Part shown: positions 48,340 to 60,383 of the stretch, piece by piece
Position numbering within the stretch: the first letter of the stretch is position 1
Layout of the letters: each line of letters begins with the position of its first letter
Source: Lethocerus indicus
Lineage: Eukaryota; Arthropoda; Insecta; Hemiptera; Belostomatidae
DNA length: 64,000 bases
Direction of reading: 5' to 3'
Assembly: GCA_019843655.1 (NCBI GenBank)
Contig: JACDQD010000007.1
Coordinates: forward strand, 25,562,365-25,626,364
Program-made: the position numbers and the translations under genes
The notes under the pieces: generated by a model
Databases searched by the model: none
Told to the model about the DNA's origin: nothing
What the model saw: the letters and a program-made list of their open reading frames with translations, nothing else

Positions 48340-48512
48340 TGTTTTTCACTGTAGGATTAGGATCACGATAAGTGGGACGGTATCGCGTGACTCTGCACGT
48401 GTGGGTATATCTAGATGGGTACCAAGTAGTCTAGTCATATCCTGTTGTATAATAATGCTAAATTGTTACCATTTTACTTTTCTTGGAAAAGTAATTCCTG
48501 TAGAATTTAACG
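48340..48512 (+). repeat. family Q direct repeat copy 1
   Basis: ggattaggatcacgataagt, ctagatgggtaccaagtagt ctagtc and gtagaatttaac align in order with 48955-49225. Confidence 0.45.
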
Positions 48513-48954
48513 CTTAACATTACGACTTTAAAACGGGGGGCGTACAGGTTATAATAAATATATATCGGTTGAAATGCGGTGTAGGGGGTCCCCGGTTGAT
48601 AACCTATTCGGCGAGGTTATATATCGATATCTAGTTCATTCGATACGGTGACGTACGCGGTACGCGATTGTACCTTTTATTCTTATTAATATATATTGTA
48701 TTTTTATTAATATTGTATATTAGTTTGTTTATTGAAGCGTGACGTCATACATTATTTCGATATATCGTTATAACATCGTTTACGGAAACGTCGACAAATT
48801 CCCGATTGCGATATCATTGCCCGCCCCCCCAAAACTGCAGTTTTACCTAAATATTTTTGAACCTCTGAGAACTATATTTTCCATCGGGAGAGTATTTATT
48901 GCGGGGGTTGCGACAGCTTTATTACGATAAAGTGTTATTGGAAAGGGATGTTTG
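48513..48954. other. no recognisable feature
   Basis: AT-rich spacer between the two family Q copies. Confidence 0.35.
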
Positions 48955-49225
48955 CAGATTTATTTACAGCAGGATTAGGATCATGATAAACCCAAGTGGG
49001 AGTGATCTTATCCAGATGAGTACAAGTCGTTTAGTCCCACTTTGAGCTGTATTAATGATACTACTAATAATATATCTTACGATTTCAAATTTTGAATCGC
49101 AATCACATACATATAACACCTAAAATTACAATACAATCGCCATTAAATAATTCTCTGTTGGCTGCAGTGGAATATTAGAATGTGTGTGTAGTTTTCGGCC
49201 TAAACCGGTTGTTGTAGAATTTAAC
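48955..49225 (+). repeat. family Q direct repeat copy 2
   Basis: aggattaggatcatgataaa, ccagatgagtacaagtcgtt tagtc, then gttgtagaatttaac. About 620 bp from copy 1, with more inserted sequence before the last block. Confidence 0.45.
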
Positions 49226-50494
49226 ACCAGAATGCAAGTGGCTGTAAACGTTAATTAGTAACAATAAAGGTTATGTGCGTGCACGTGTGGTTAGGGGGTT
49301 ATGGCCGCGGAGGACGCCGACAGGTTGGGTACGGGAGCCGCTTGGAGCGCTAGTTAGCGGGCGCGTTGAATGGGAACAATGCTCCTTCATCTGTACGTGT
49401 ATCAGAAACATTCGTGTATTGCGATCACGTATCACACACAGTCTGTCTCTCCCCTCCCGACGTGTTCGCAGCCCGCCTGTCTGTCACAGACACGCACGCA
49501 ACTCGACCCACACCTTAATAACACTTTCGGGGGGTATAAATAGAGATTTATTCCATCCTTTCGGGTATACAGTTCGGCTGAAATATTTCACCCCCCAGAA
49601 TGCTTCCGGAGAGTTTCCGGAAAACGTACATTAAAAGAAAAAATTAATATTTTTAATTCACGATACATCCCCCGCAACCCATGCCAGGAATGCATTATGA
49701 AACACAGCCTCTTATTTCAAGCCGTCCCGAACAAACAGCACTGGCGACAGAAAATCCATTATAGTTGCCCATATAAGTTCTGAATTTTATTCCACATACC
49801 GACACTGCTATTTTTAACGGTCTATTTTTCCAGCAGGAACTGCGCTCGTATTCCTCGTAGCTGTTTTCAAAGACCTCATGCTCTACCATTTGCCCAACAT
49901 ATGAGTTTCGACGAATTAATATCTTGCGGTATTTGAAAGCCGCGAGCACGTTTCGCAAAATAAATATTAGTTGGCTTCCGCTATAAAATTTTAAAAAACT
50001 CGGAAAACATACTAACACGGAATTACAACAGGAAATTACGGTTCGGAGATTAGACCTTTGAAAAACGGTCTCTATGCTTTGGCCGTTGGGGGCGCTTTGA
50101 TAATATTTGCAGATATGAGATTTCACCGTATTTGCAGAGGGGTAGGAGCAGACGCGAATGGATTATTCCGGGAAAACTTGGAGGAAATTACGTTCCTGAA
50201 AGTCCTGACGGGCGCATACGGAAGACCATCTTCGCCAGACAGAGGCGTCTATAAGTCGGTGTCTATTTAACATAAATGAAAAGCTTCTGCTGCCAAATAC
50301 TGACGAAACAGAAGGAAAAATTATTCTATTTACGTTTTGGAATCAATACAGTCGGTGGATGGCGCGAACGCCCCCCCGGACAGGGATTACAGGGTAAAAA
50401 CCGGTATAAAATTTGGTTCAGAAGTTAAAAATGCCCAGAAAAATTTTCAAAATTTCAGAAACAGACCTGTTTCTTGTATACGGTAAGGTTCTGC
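49226..50494. other. no recognisable feature
   Basis: CpG-rich at 49275-49500 with no known motif. A minus-strand frame of 143 codons at 49695-50126 is unassigned. No gene is supported. Confidence 0.35.
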
Positions 50495-50548
50495 GAGACA
50501 CAGTTTGTGTTTAATACTGCCTGGCAACTGGTTCCCTGATCTTTACTT
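50495..50548 (+). repeat. family B repeat, very diverged
   Basis: gtgtttaatactgcctggca actggttcc loosely matches the family B core. Confidence 0.3.
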
Positions 50549-52520
50549 ATGGACAAATTTATTCCTCTTAATCGCGGGCCAATCTTCGTTGAGGGACACT
50601 TTTCCTCATTTCCAAACAAGGGAATCCTTCTGTCACCCAATGCCGGGGGTACCTCGCAGTGGGAAAACCTGATTGCATTCATCCGGGTATGGTGGATCAC
50701 TGGGAAAAAGTCACTGTAGGCCGGAAAAATGAGAATGTCGTATTCGCGGTCCATTACTGCGACCGCAATGAACTTCGTCCACTTTATTTTTAGTTCACCG
50801 CATACGAATAATTTGACATTCCTGGAAAAACGACTTTCGACAAAAATTCGAAACGCCGTCCCAACTAAACGCCTCTTTCACTCGTGATAATTCAGTTCGG
50901 GACACTGAACCACAGGCTGGACCAGAAGAGAGGTCACAACAAGTCCAAAGGAAATTCCCGACCAAGAGTGGTTCGGTTTCAGTTCTCGGAAACGTCCCAC
51001 GTATATGTTTACTCTAGGCAGAGCATAACCCGGCCCAACGTCAATTTTATCCTTGATGACTCTCAAAGAGATCTTTGTCGGAAGTTGTAAACACCCGTAA
51101 AAACTTGACATTAAAAAAATGCAATACCATCGATAATAAAAAACCCTTACTCGGTAAAATGTGAACGTATACATGAATGAGTCCATGTTACGAAAAACTG
51201 TTGACAAACCAATATGTGTGAGGGGGGGGGCGCCACTGAGATTAGAAATGCTATTTGGTTCGAAGATAAAACCTGTTTGGGCTTCCCTGATTTATATATG
51301 TAATAATTATTTACTTGCATCATGAACTGACAGTACAACTACAGAACAGTGGTAATTGTCCTCACACTCATAATACAATTAATGGTGCTTATATTTTATC
51401 ATTCGACATCGATTTCTGTACTGTCATGGAGTTAATATTACCTCTGAGTACTTTAGTTTTATTATTTATCGACTCTAGATATAAATAAGAGGGAATCTCC
51501 CCCGATGATGAAACCATCGTATACATAATTACTATCCTCAATAATTTCTCGGAATGTTACGCGCTTTTTATACGGCTCCAGGAGAGGAAAAAGCCCGTCA
51601 ACGAAATATAAAACCAGGAATAGATATCAAGAATAAAAAAAGTCCCATTTCTTCTCCTCCTTCACTGTATTTTACAACCCCAACTGATTAATCCACCGGA
51701 CCAATCACAACTAATACGCGCTAATTCAGTCCCGTTAATACTAAAAAAAATAAGCCCAGCAAACGCCTTAAATGGCACTAAAATACTACTTTACCTTCGG
51801 AAAGGGGCTTCGGGCTCAAAAAAGACCGAACACCCCCAACTGCTATTGAATCCCTTCTGGACACATCGTAGAATATCGACAGTCACGCGACACATGATAC
51901 TACAGAAAATACACACTCGAAAACGAAATTTAAATAATCTTCCCGAATAACCGTTACTTAACTGCCTGAAGGGAATTGAAGGCCCGCCAAACGTGGTCAA
52001 TGCTCGAACGGAGCGCGATGATAATCCAGATTGAAAACGGACAGGGTGAACTATATTTTTCAGATGTTTCGACAGTCTACTAATCCAACGATTGCTGCCT
52101 ACAAACAAAGCGATATGATCGGTACGTTGTTATTTTAAATAAGTAAAAAATGGCGGCCAGGATCGAAAGAACGGAGAAATCGTACCGGATTTTTGTCTCT
52201 CTCCCTGTCTTTCATCCATTACCCGTCAATTCTTTTTCGTTCTCGCTTCTTCCTTTTTTGTTTTTCGTTTCTTTTTTTTAATTCACGTTCCTAGAAACGG
52301 AGAAACGACGACGGCGGAAGGAGCGTTACAATGGGTTCTCGGTAGCGGGTTCCGAGGTTCTAGGAAATCGTCGAACTCGTTTCAACTGGCTTCAAACGTT
52401 CCATCCAGGCGCCCATTCAAGAGTTATAAATTACGCCGGGAAAACCAAAATTCAATTATTTAGCCGAGTCTCTCTATCCGACCTCGTATAAGCGGGAAAT
52501 AGCTCGCATTATCTTAAAAG
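50549..52520. other. no recognisable feature
   Basis: Nearly 2 kb of mixed sequence, with overlapping frames up to 109 codons and no motif. Confidence 0.4.
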
Positions 52521-52542
52521 ACAGTGTCTAACCAGACACTGT
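52521..52542. other. 9-bp hairpin with 4-base loop
   Basis: ACAGTGTCT-aacc-AGACACTGT. A third related block, gagacagcgtc, follows at 52545. Confidence 0.6.
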
Positions 52543-52937
52543 TGAGACAGCGTCCAGCAGACCCATATAATTTGTTACAGTGGAAATTAAATGATTTTCA
52601 TAAAACTTCGATTGTCTTAATGATCTCCTGTTCCCGATTGTCTCATTGAAGGGATTGATCGTGTGTCAATCAATGGTTGGCTAATGCGACCGATCAAGTG
52701 GAAGATCATTTTAAAGAACATCCTGAACAATCTTCTTGAAGAAGTTTCAATAAGATGAGACTTGATTTTATCCCTCCAGAACCATTCCGATCAACGGGTT
52801 CATATCGAAGGTTTTTCCGTTCTGAGAAGACGGGTCGGGGTACGTTTTTTAGCATACTACGACGCAAGAACATATTCATAGGAGAATATGCCAAACTTTA
52901 TTGTTGAGTCAAAAATAATCCTAACAGTTTTTTATAA
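52543..52937. other. no recognisable feature
   Basis: Nothing supported. Confidence 0.35.
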
Positions 52938-53081
52938 ACCGTAGATTTCGCGTCCATCAATCTCCCCTCGCTGGTCCAGTCTTTCGGCTTCTCCCCATCT
53001 TCAGTAGCAGTGAGTAATAAGACCGGTCTAGCAAGACCAAAAAACCGGTAAGGGGAGACAGAAGAACGCGAAATCTACGGT
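52938..53081. mobile_element. family A short derivative, 144 bp
   Basis: accgtagatttcgcgtccat on the left and gcgaaatctacggt on the right, with shortened arms. Between them is a left core piece (ccccatcttcagtagcagtg) and accggtctagcaagacc. The centre is missing and the ribozyme-like block is split. Confidence 0.8.
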
Positions 53082-53693
53082 CATCACTTCAATAAAATTC
53101 TCTCAGAGTGCAGCGACATTGTAAGGTCAGGTTCGATTTTAATACTCGGCGGAAGATTCATTCAACGCACGAACGGAATTTCGTATTTAATATTAAAAGC
53201 CTACAAGCGGTATGACTCAGTGGGGGAGTACCGTGAGGGCTGTGAGGACCGAGGGCCACGTTGTATAACGCTAACAATTAGACAATGGGATAATCGATCT
53301 GAGGCAGAGCCCCAGGCCTCCCACCCCATTATCATTATGAATATTCATCTACACTTCCTTACAATTAAATACTTGTGAACCGTTGCCCTTCGTATGCATG
53401 CCTCGTAAGTGCCCGCCGCCTTCTTTTCAATTGTCCCACTGTACGACTTCCCAAAAGAACTTTGTTTTATTATTCCCGGGGCGTAAGTTAAATTAACATT
53501 TTACTTTCCCAAATACCGACGGCAGAGCATTTATCCTCCCCGAGTAAGCTGTTCAGGGGGCGGGCTCCACTGGAAGGGTTTCTTCCCCTTCCTTCTGGGG
53601 CCCTCTCGGCTGTTGTTGGACCGAGGGCACTTCCCACAAACATTACTCGATCTTACAATTAGAGTTATGGTCGCGGAACATACCTATAATCAG
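53082..53693. other. no recognisable feature
   Basis: Nothing supported. Confidence 0.35.
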
Positions 53694-53921
53694 TTTGGAA
53701 TACCTGTTTTGTGGTCTGCGAGGTGTTGGAATACCGTAGATTTCGTGTGTTTCCGTCTTATGCGTGACACAATCAGTACTAGTGACAATGACAGTGAAGT
53801 GAGGATGCCCAAAAAACATCCAAAGTGCCGAAGTGACTAACACCGCTACCGAAGATGGCGGCAGCCGAAACCGGTCTAGCAAAAGACCAAACCTGCGAGA
53901 GGAGACATAAACACACGAAAT
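53694..53921. mobile_element. family A element, left arm internally deleted
   Basis: Complete left end tttggaatacctgttttgtg, then a jump from tttccgtctta to the centre acagtgaagtgaggatgccc, and the right arm to acacgaaatc. The right core reads CCGAAGA with one base lost from stem II. Confidence 0.85.
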
Positions 53922-53927
53922 CCTCCT

Positions 53928-54094
53928 GTCCTGTGGGAATTATTTTATCCCGGTTATTCACTATCTCCGGACAAGTGGATTATAAGGTTTTCCCTCCGCG
54001 AGATTCCTCTAATATTTGTAATTCGCATCCCTGTCCGGAGAAGTTGGCGTTGTCCCCAAACCCCGTAGGGGTGGAAAAACCTTAATCCACTTGT
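53928..54094. mobile_element. family H inverted-repeat element
   Basis: Arms acaagtggattataaggttt (53971-53990) and aaaaaccttaatccacttgt (54075-54094) are imperfect inverted repeats. Inside, tctccggaca and tgtccggaga pair again. It starts six bases after the family A copy. The left half recurs at 20437 and a piece at 56030. Confidence 0.6.
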
Positions 54095-54308
54095 TTCCAA
54101 CGTTGGGTCAAACAGGCAAACGTTTAGTGAACAACATCGGTAGGCAACGATATACTAATTATATTTAATGAAAATATAAATAATTTGCGGGTATAAGACA
54201 AGCCAAGGGTTCGATTCCCGGCGGTGGCCTTGCAACTTTTCTATCGAGTCCAAAATTCGCTTCAACACGTAATATCTTTCTTTAGTAAGTGTTCAATAAT
54301 TAATAATA
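54095..54308. other. no recognisable feature
   Basis: Contains agggttcgattcccggcggt near 54207, a B-box-like stretch without an A box. Confidence 0.35.
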
Positions 54309-54313
54309 ACTAT

Positions 54314-54386
<73 letters not shown>
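54309..54386. repeat. (TA)n microsatellite, longest in the window
   Basis: About 60 bases of TA between aataactata and tatagttgtt, which pair with each other, so the whole tract can form one hairpin. Confidence 0.95.
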
Positions 54387-54387
<1 letters not shown>

Positions 54388-55495
54388 GTTATAAAGAAAG
54401 CTATTAAAAGAAACAGATATAATGTTTATTTATATCTTGAGTGCATAAGATGGGCGGACAGAAGTATTAGGCAGGGCCAGCGGAAATGCCGGCCTCAGGT
54501 CCAGGCCCCTAGCGGCGTTCCCGCTTAATTTTCACTAGGCGTAAAAATAAAACACAATATGGCGCGACCGGTTTTCAGGGTTCTCCCCCCGACATTATCA
54601 CGCGGCGATGATCTACACGTGAATGAGCTGTCTGATATAGGCACCGGTCAGTTTTTAAAATCCGACACTGTATACGGTTTTCGAAAAAAAGCAACACTTC
54701 AAATACGATACTTTCTTACTAAAATATATGAATAGTTTACTGGGGGGTGGAACTATATTTCGCTTTACAAGAGAAACGAGTGTAAATTTAGCTGCTAGTC
54801 ATTTAATAATATGTACAATATATTCGATTCCTAAATTTTTCTGGGCTTTCCCGTGAACACCAACTTACATTTTGGGACTGGAAGACGCGACCTGTCATTT
54901 CACAATTATTATTTGCAAACGGTACGCTTGAGTTAGACGCGAAAAGGAAGTTAAGCCAGCCAACCGCATACAGTATTATCAGCATAATTAAACATTTTCC
55001 TACAATAACTGAGTGGGGTAATAAACTGCCTTGGATGTTTGGATGATGATAATAATAATAACAACCGGTAGGGGCCGTTAGAAAGCGAATAGAAGAAAAT
55101 AATGGGCTCGAAACAACTATTAAACGGCAAGTACGTGACTCTCCTCAGCTTTGTGTTTCTGCATGCGATGATTCCGCGAAGGGGCCAGCGTTCAACGACC
55201 TGTTTGGGGCCATCCGGGCAAGAATATTACGTGTAAAATGTATATATCCAAATTGATATACATGTCAAAGACATGAATAACAATTAATATACCATTGAAA
55301 TTCAATTAACCGTTCCCGCCTCAGAGGCACGGAATATATTTTTGTTTTTCAAGTATTTTATTTTTGTCGAATAACATAGAATTATTGATAATAAATCCCT
55401 TTAATCAATATGATAGTAAAAGTTTTAAGCTTACCGAAATAAACATTAATTGGCTCGGGAACCAACGAGTTTCATTGTTAACTCCAAAATGAACT
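54387..55495. other. no recognisable feature
   Basis: AT-rich; nothing supported. Confidence 0.4.
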
Positions 55496-55540
55496 TGGTA
55501 CATACCTGTAAACAAACGAAAAAAAGTTATTAATATTTAT
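55496..55540 (-). other. recursive splice site (ratcheting point) 3
   Basis: The minus strand reads ATTAATAAC (possible branch point), CTTTTTTTCGTTTGTTTA, then CAG ending at 55506, then GTATGTACC from 55505. It would be the first ratcheting point met by a polymerase moving right to left. The donor half is identical over 8 bases to the other two sites, while the flanks are unrelated. Function is inferred from sequence only. Confidence 0.76.
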
Positions 55541-55982
55541 TACTGCCGCGTGAATTTCAATAAGCAATTTTAATTGCTTCGTTAGTCAACGGCCGGGGGA
55601 CAGAGGAATAAATTTGCGTTTTGAAGGATACCAAAAATATAGGGAACAAAGGGAATGGGAAAATCAACGCGAAAGAAATGACACAGAAGTACGAGAAGTT
55701 TTATTCCAATATTTTCTCGGTTAAAACAAAAAATACTCCGGTCTAGCTTAAGATCAATGCATAAAGAGAATAGCTGGAGCGATTATATTGAGCAGTTTAA
55801 TTATTAATATGCATTTGTGTCTTGAGTGGAGGTTTTCAATTTAATGTCATACTACTACCAACAACAATATTTGTTAATAGTTCAAACTATTAGTCGTCTT
55901 ATAGCTCAATAATCTTTAAAAAATGTCAGAAGATGTTTATTTGTAGCCGGAACTATCAAATTACATTATTGGCTGACCACCA
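55541..55982. other. no recognisable feature
   Basis: AT-rich. This would be the intron just upstream of ratcheting point 3 on the minus strand. Confidence 0.4.
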
Positions 55983-56060
55983 GGTTAAGGTTCCTTAACC
56001 CTAACCCAGGTTAGGTGGGAGAATCCACGTAATTCTCTTGTCCGGAGATAGAGGAGAATT
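55983..56060. repeat. 8-bp hairpin and family H scrap
   Basis: GGTTAAGG-tt-CCTTAACC (55983-56000) is followed by cttgtccggagatagaggag (56038-56057), matching the family H motif in reverse. Confidence 0.5.
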
Positions 56061-57139
56061 TTATAACCGCATTCAAAATTCGCCATCAAAATTGACGATA
56101 GCCCGGCTATCCGACAAATAAATTAAGGGACGACCCCCTGATCAATGACCCAATGACTGGTGACTAACCGGAGACCCTCCAAAAAAAAAAAATATTTAAC
56201 AGTTTTGTACACGTAATTGAATTGGCGCCAAATCGTGTAGGTTTTTTCTTCTTGTAATCAAACCGCGCGTGGAGGACACCGCCAGTGATAAGAACTGAAC
56301 CCCGCCCCCTCCCGGCACCACGACCAACGGGTCCATCTTAAAAACCGATAACGGCCCCTACGAAGGACTCGTAGGATGACTGTCGACGACTAATACGCGA
56401 TTTCAATTGATATAAGCATGTTAATACTTAAATAATACAACGAGTCCAAAACACAAGAGTAAGATCGCGTAATTTTAAGGGAAGATCCTTGGTTGTTATT
56501 TTTATATTTTCTCATTACGCATCATTAATTAATTAATATTCTACCGTATTGTGCAGGCCTTCCTAATTGAATACTTCGTCGTTAAACACAGAATAGACTG
56601 CAGGATTAAATGTATTTAATATTTAATTAATTTACATTCCTATAGTTGTGAGTTTCATTCTGTTTAGAAGTACTCATTTCCAATACTCGATTCAATACAG
56701 ATAATCGAATTTATAGTGATGTGCCCATGGTACATCAAAAACACTTGGGGCGCACATACGATTCGGTACGGTTTATTTTACGTCTCTAATCTCGTAGAGA
56801 ATGACTAATGGTTTTACGGCGATAATGATGCAGCGGATTGTTCCTTCGAAAAGCCGCCAATACGATGGCCGGGCGCGTGATTCAGCGCTGAAAAATTTAC
56901 TTTTCATCTATCGCAGGCTTGAAACCGGTTTCAATTTTCAAATATCAAACCGGTCTATTATCGACAGACAAAGTGGGCGGGGAAAAAATGGCCGGAAACT
57001 CCTTGAGAGCTAACTGCAAAAGGGAATACTAGTCTATAAAAGTTGTCCATTTATATTATAACGATACTCCAGTATTCTAATACCGGAGTTCAAATACTGT
57101 ACTTTCGTTCTCATTCCTCGATTCAGCCTGAAATCAAAG
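56061..57139. other. no recognisable feature
   Basis: AT-rich; nothing supported. Confidence 0.4.
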
Positions 57140-57168
57140 TTTCGGCGAGCAGCCGAAATCGGCCCAAA
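57140..57168 (+). repeat. family A core remnant
   Basis: ttcggcgagcagccgaaatc ggccc keeps stem II and GAAA only. Confidence 0.45.
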
Positions 57169-58499
57169 GAATGTTGAGCATGTAAATTTCATTATACCGT
57201 AAACACAAAATGAAACCATAAATATTAATAACTTAAATATTCATTGTATTTATGAAAATAATTTCATTACTGGACCCGCGAGGCGCCAGTTTGACACATA
57301 TGGCCTAAAAAGACCATTGGTGGTTTCTCATTTACACCAATTCCCTTTGGAACGTCTTGTGGTTTCGCCCAACTGATATTTAATGCTTCATTACTTAAGA
57401 GGAGTTGTTTAGCGCGTTATAAGTCCGGGCGTAATTGTTCTGTTCTTAAAGAGCAGTTAAAGCTTCTCTACGGGTTCAATACAGAGATTTTCCCAACGCT
57501 GGCGCTATAAAAATATATTCAAAATAAAATTCCTCGGCGGTAAAACAGCTGACAGTTGAATGACTGGTTTTCATTAAGTAAGTCTCAATTCAATAAATAT
57601 ATATATATCGAGGGAGTTCCAGAGCTCATTGAAGAAATACGCTCGTTGGGAAGACATTTCGTAGAAACGATTACATATCCGATTCTCTGGGCGTTGGTGT
57701 AACCTTGTTCATATTCTAATCGTGACACGTAATGCCGAGGGCGCGATAAGAGATAGATAAGAGAGGAGGCTGTGGAAGCGGGGACGGGGAGGGCAGGGCT
57801 CTTCGATAAGGGAGAGGGGTCGAGCCGTTTTTTTTGTTTTTCTCTTTTTGAAATAATCAACTCCAGACTGGATCAGGCGATCGGAATTATTTTCACGCCA
57901 AAAAAACGAAAAGAGACACAAGTCCGGAATTATTGAACTCTGGGAGAAATTGAATAGTCGAACTCTGGCGATGGACGGGACGCGGTCGATGCGTCACGCC
58001 GAATTCTTTCAATTCATCGGACCCGGTAATTGGAGATTGACGTAAACAGATAATTGGAAGAACCTTGGTCTTCTTTTTAGAGTACGGAACACAGGAGTGT
58101 GTCTATGGTTGAATTAAAAACACGACCGTCTCCCCGGGGGGCTTAAATAATCAACATATTTCTCGGGTTATAAAATATAAATTATCAATCTTTATTTCGA
58201 CTTTCCACAACACTGAAGTATAAGACCAGATCCTTCTGTTACGATTCCTGTGTGTGGATTACACGTGTCATCTGTCCAAGTGTAGTTTCAAAGTGTCGGC
58301 AATTAATCTCAGTCTAATCATGAAATACGGCAGTGTAACTGTCCTTACGCTCAATCCTCTATACTAACACAAATCTTTGTCAAGTAGTAAAATAAACTTT
58401 CGGCTCTCCTATTCAAAATTATATATTTTTTTAGAACAAAAAATTCAATTCGATGTGAAGAAGTCCTGGTCTTCTTTTTCTGAAAAGGCGCTGGAAAGG
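57169..58499. other. no recognisable feature
   Basis: Mixed sequence; nothing supported. Confidence 0.4.
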
Positions 58500-58568
58500 T
58501 AAATTTCGTTGTTTTCTTTCTTCTGTCTCCTCTCGCGGGTTTGGTCTTTCGCCTTTTACCGGTCTTTG
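58500..58568 (-). repeat. family A outer left arm fragment
   Basis: taaatttcgttgttttcttt cttctgtctcctctcgcggg, then tttggtctttcgcc and accggtcttt. Confidence 0.6.
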
Positions 58569-60235
58569 ACAGTTTGAAATACTGTCCGCTTATTTCACTC
58601 GCATTGTCCACTGGAGAGTTTCATTGATGTACAAAATAATGTCGACTAAGTAAAACATGGGAATGGAATTCTATCGAGTCCCGTTGTTGTGGAGCGTACA
58701 GTCAGTTTCTGATAGGACGATAGAACGATCTGGAGTAGAGTTATGCAAGGTCTATTTTACAGAGTCTAAATTATTCCACGCTCCGGGTGAAATGCAGCCT
58801 CACTGACGCCCGACGTCTCTCCCACCATAGCAACCCCCTTCCACAGCTCCCAGTCCTTTGTGTCCCACAAGGAATCATTTCAAAGACTTTAAGGAAACAG
58901 TACAAATCCAAGAGCCTTATTCTAATTAAGTTGCACCCAGCTCAGTTCAGCAGTGGAAGAAGCCGGTTTTCGGCGTGTAAACGTCGCAAATATTTAATTT
59001 TTCCTGTAATTGACAAGGCTGAACAAGTACGATAAGGTTGTAACTAATAGTCGACAGCAGGACTTCCGCTACGAGTTTTATTCTTTGCACAGTTGTCGCA
59101 GTCTTAGAATGATTTCCGTTCAGGACTGCCTCGTGTCATACCATTTCTGTTACTTTGTGCAGAGTACAATACTAGAGACAAATAAATACACACGGTGTCT
59201 GTGCATTTTGTATTAAATATACAGGGGCATCTCTCAGCCCACAGTACAGACAGGTGGTTCGTGAGAGGAAATTATTCGGGTTTTCCGCGACAGAAACGGC
59301 CCCGATGACTGTACACAATCGCCGAGGGGGAAAAGAGAAACCGCGCGTTAAACCGACTTGCAAAACGTTGGATGAAGTTTACTGGGAACAGCGTGAAACC
59401 CCTTCAGCCTCGTCCTATACCCAGAAATGCCAAACCGGCCGGTCGCCATCGAAAGGTTTACCCAATTAGTCTGTGTCATTTGGCAATAATGCCGACGATA
59501 AAAACGAGGGGATAAATATTCTAATTAAATTGCTTTGCGGTTCAATAAATAAAAAAACCGAAATTACGTAAAAAAAAAGTTATTTCTGTATAACTTTAGA
59601 ACGCTTGTATTATGATGTGTGCCAAGTTTCTACTAGGTTATAAAAGACATTATGTTGTTAGCAGGCGGCAATTCATAGCGTAGATTGTAAAAAAAGAATT
59701 TAATATATTAAACTCTACCATATAAGACCTCGCTGCCATGCAATTGCAATGTATCGAATATATGTTCACAAGTTTGCCTTCTACATTCATATAATTTCTC
59801 CGAGCTAACTATATTATAATTGCAACAGGGAGAAGTTAGATGTGTCATGAAAAGCGGAATATTCATGCCGAATAATAAAAAGTGAAATAATAAATCGCTT
59901 TCTTCAAAGAGCTTATCTTAATACACGCTTTTGAGCGACCGCGGATTAACAGTAGCGACCACTTAAATTCGATTTTTAATTCGATCCCCTTTAGTTCTCG
60001 TAATTTCCAACGCATTTCCAGCGGGGATCTCGCTTATCTGGAGTTGAATGAAGTAAGGCAAGTGATTCACCGAATTCCGAGCCGGTTGAATTCCCCGGAG
60101 TCGGGAAATGGCGGCAAACAAGGCCAAAGTCCTCCACCCATCTCGGCTTATATCTACACAGCAGTCTGTCTATATCGCCCCATCTAGACCCAATAAAACC
60201 AGACAACTCACGATGGGAGAGATAATGAAACAAAT
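58569..60235. other. no recognisable feature
   Basis: AT-rich; nothing supported. Confidence 0.4.
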
Positions 60236-60280
60236 GAATAATCCGTCAGTGGTTAAAAATCAGATATTTTCTAGGGTCAC
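60236..60280 (+). repeat. local direct repeat, partner of 60630-60668
   Basis: ataatccgtcagtggttaaa aatcagatattttct resembles atgatccgtctataaaaaat caaattttttt further on. The two flank a family A copy. Confidence 0.45.
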
Positions 60281-60383
60281 TTTAAAAGGTTACACAATGG
60301 GACGAGCGAGGGTTATTGATAGTATCAAATATTATCAAAGTACATGTGCTGTCGAAGTAGATAACTGTGCTGGCGGTATGCTT

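Noticed and set aside
53676..53700. Minus-strand ATTATAG|GTATGTTCC
   Set aside because: No polypyrimidine tract, and it partly overlaps a family A end.
55983..56016. Telomere-like ttaggt/ccctaaccc
   Set aside because: Only isolated short units, explained by an 8-bp hairpin.
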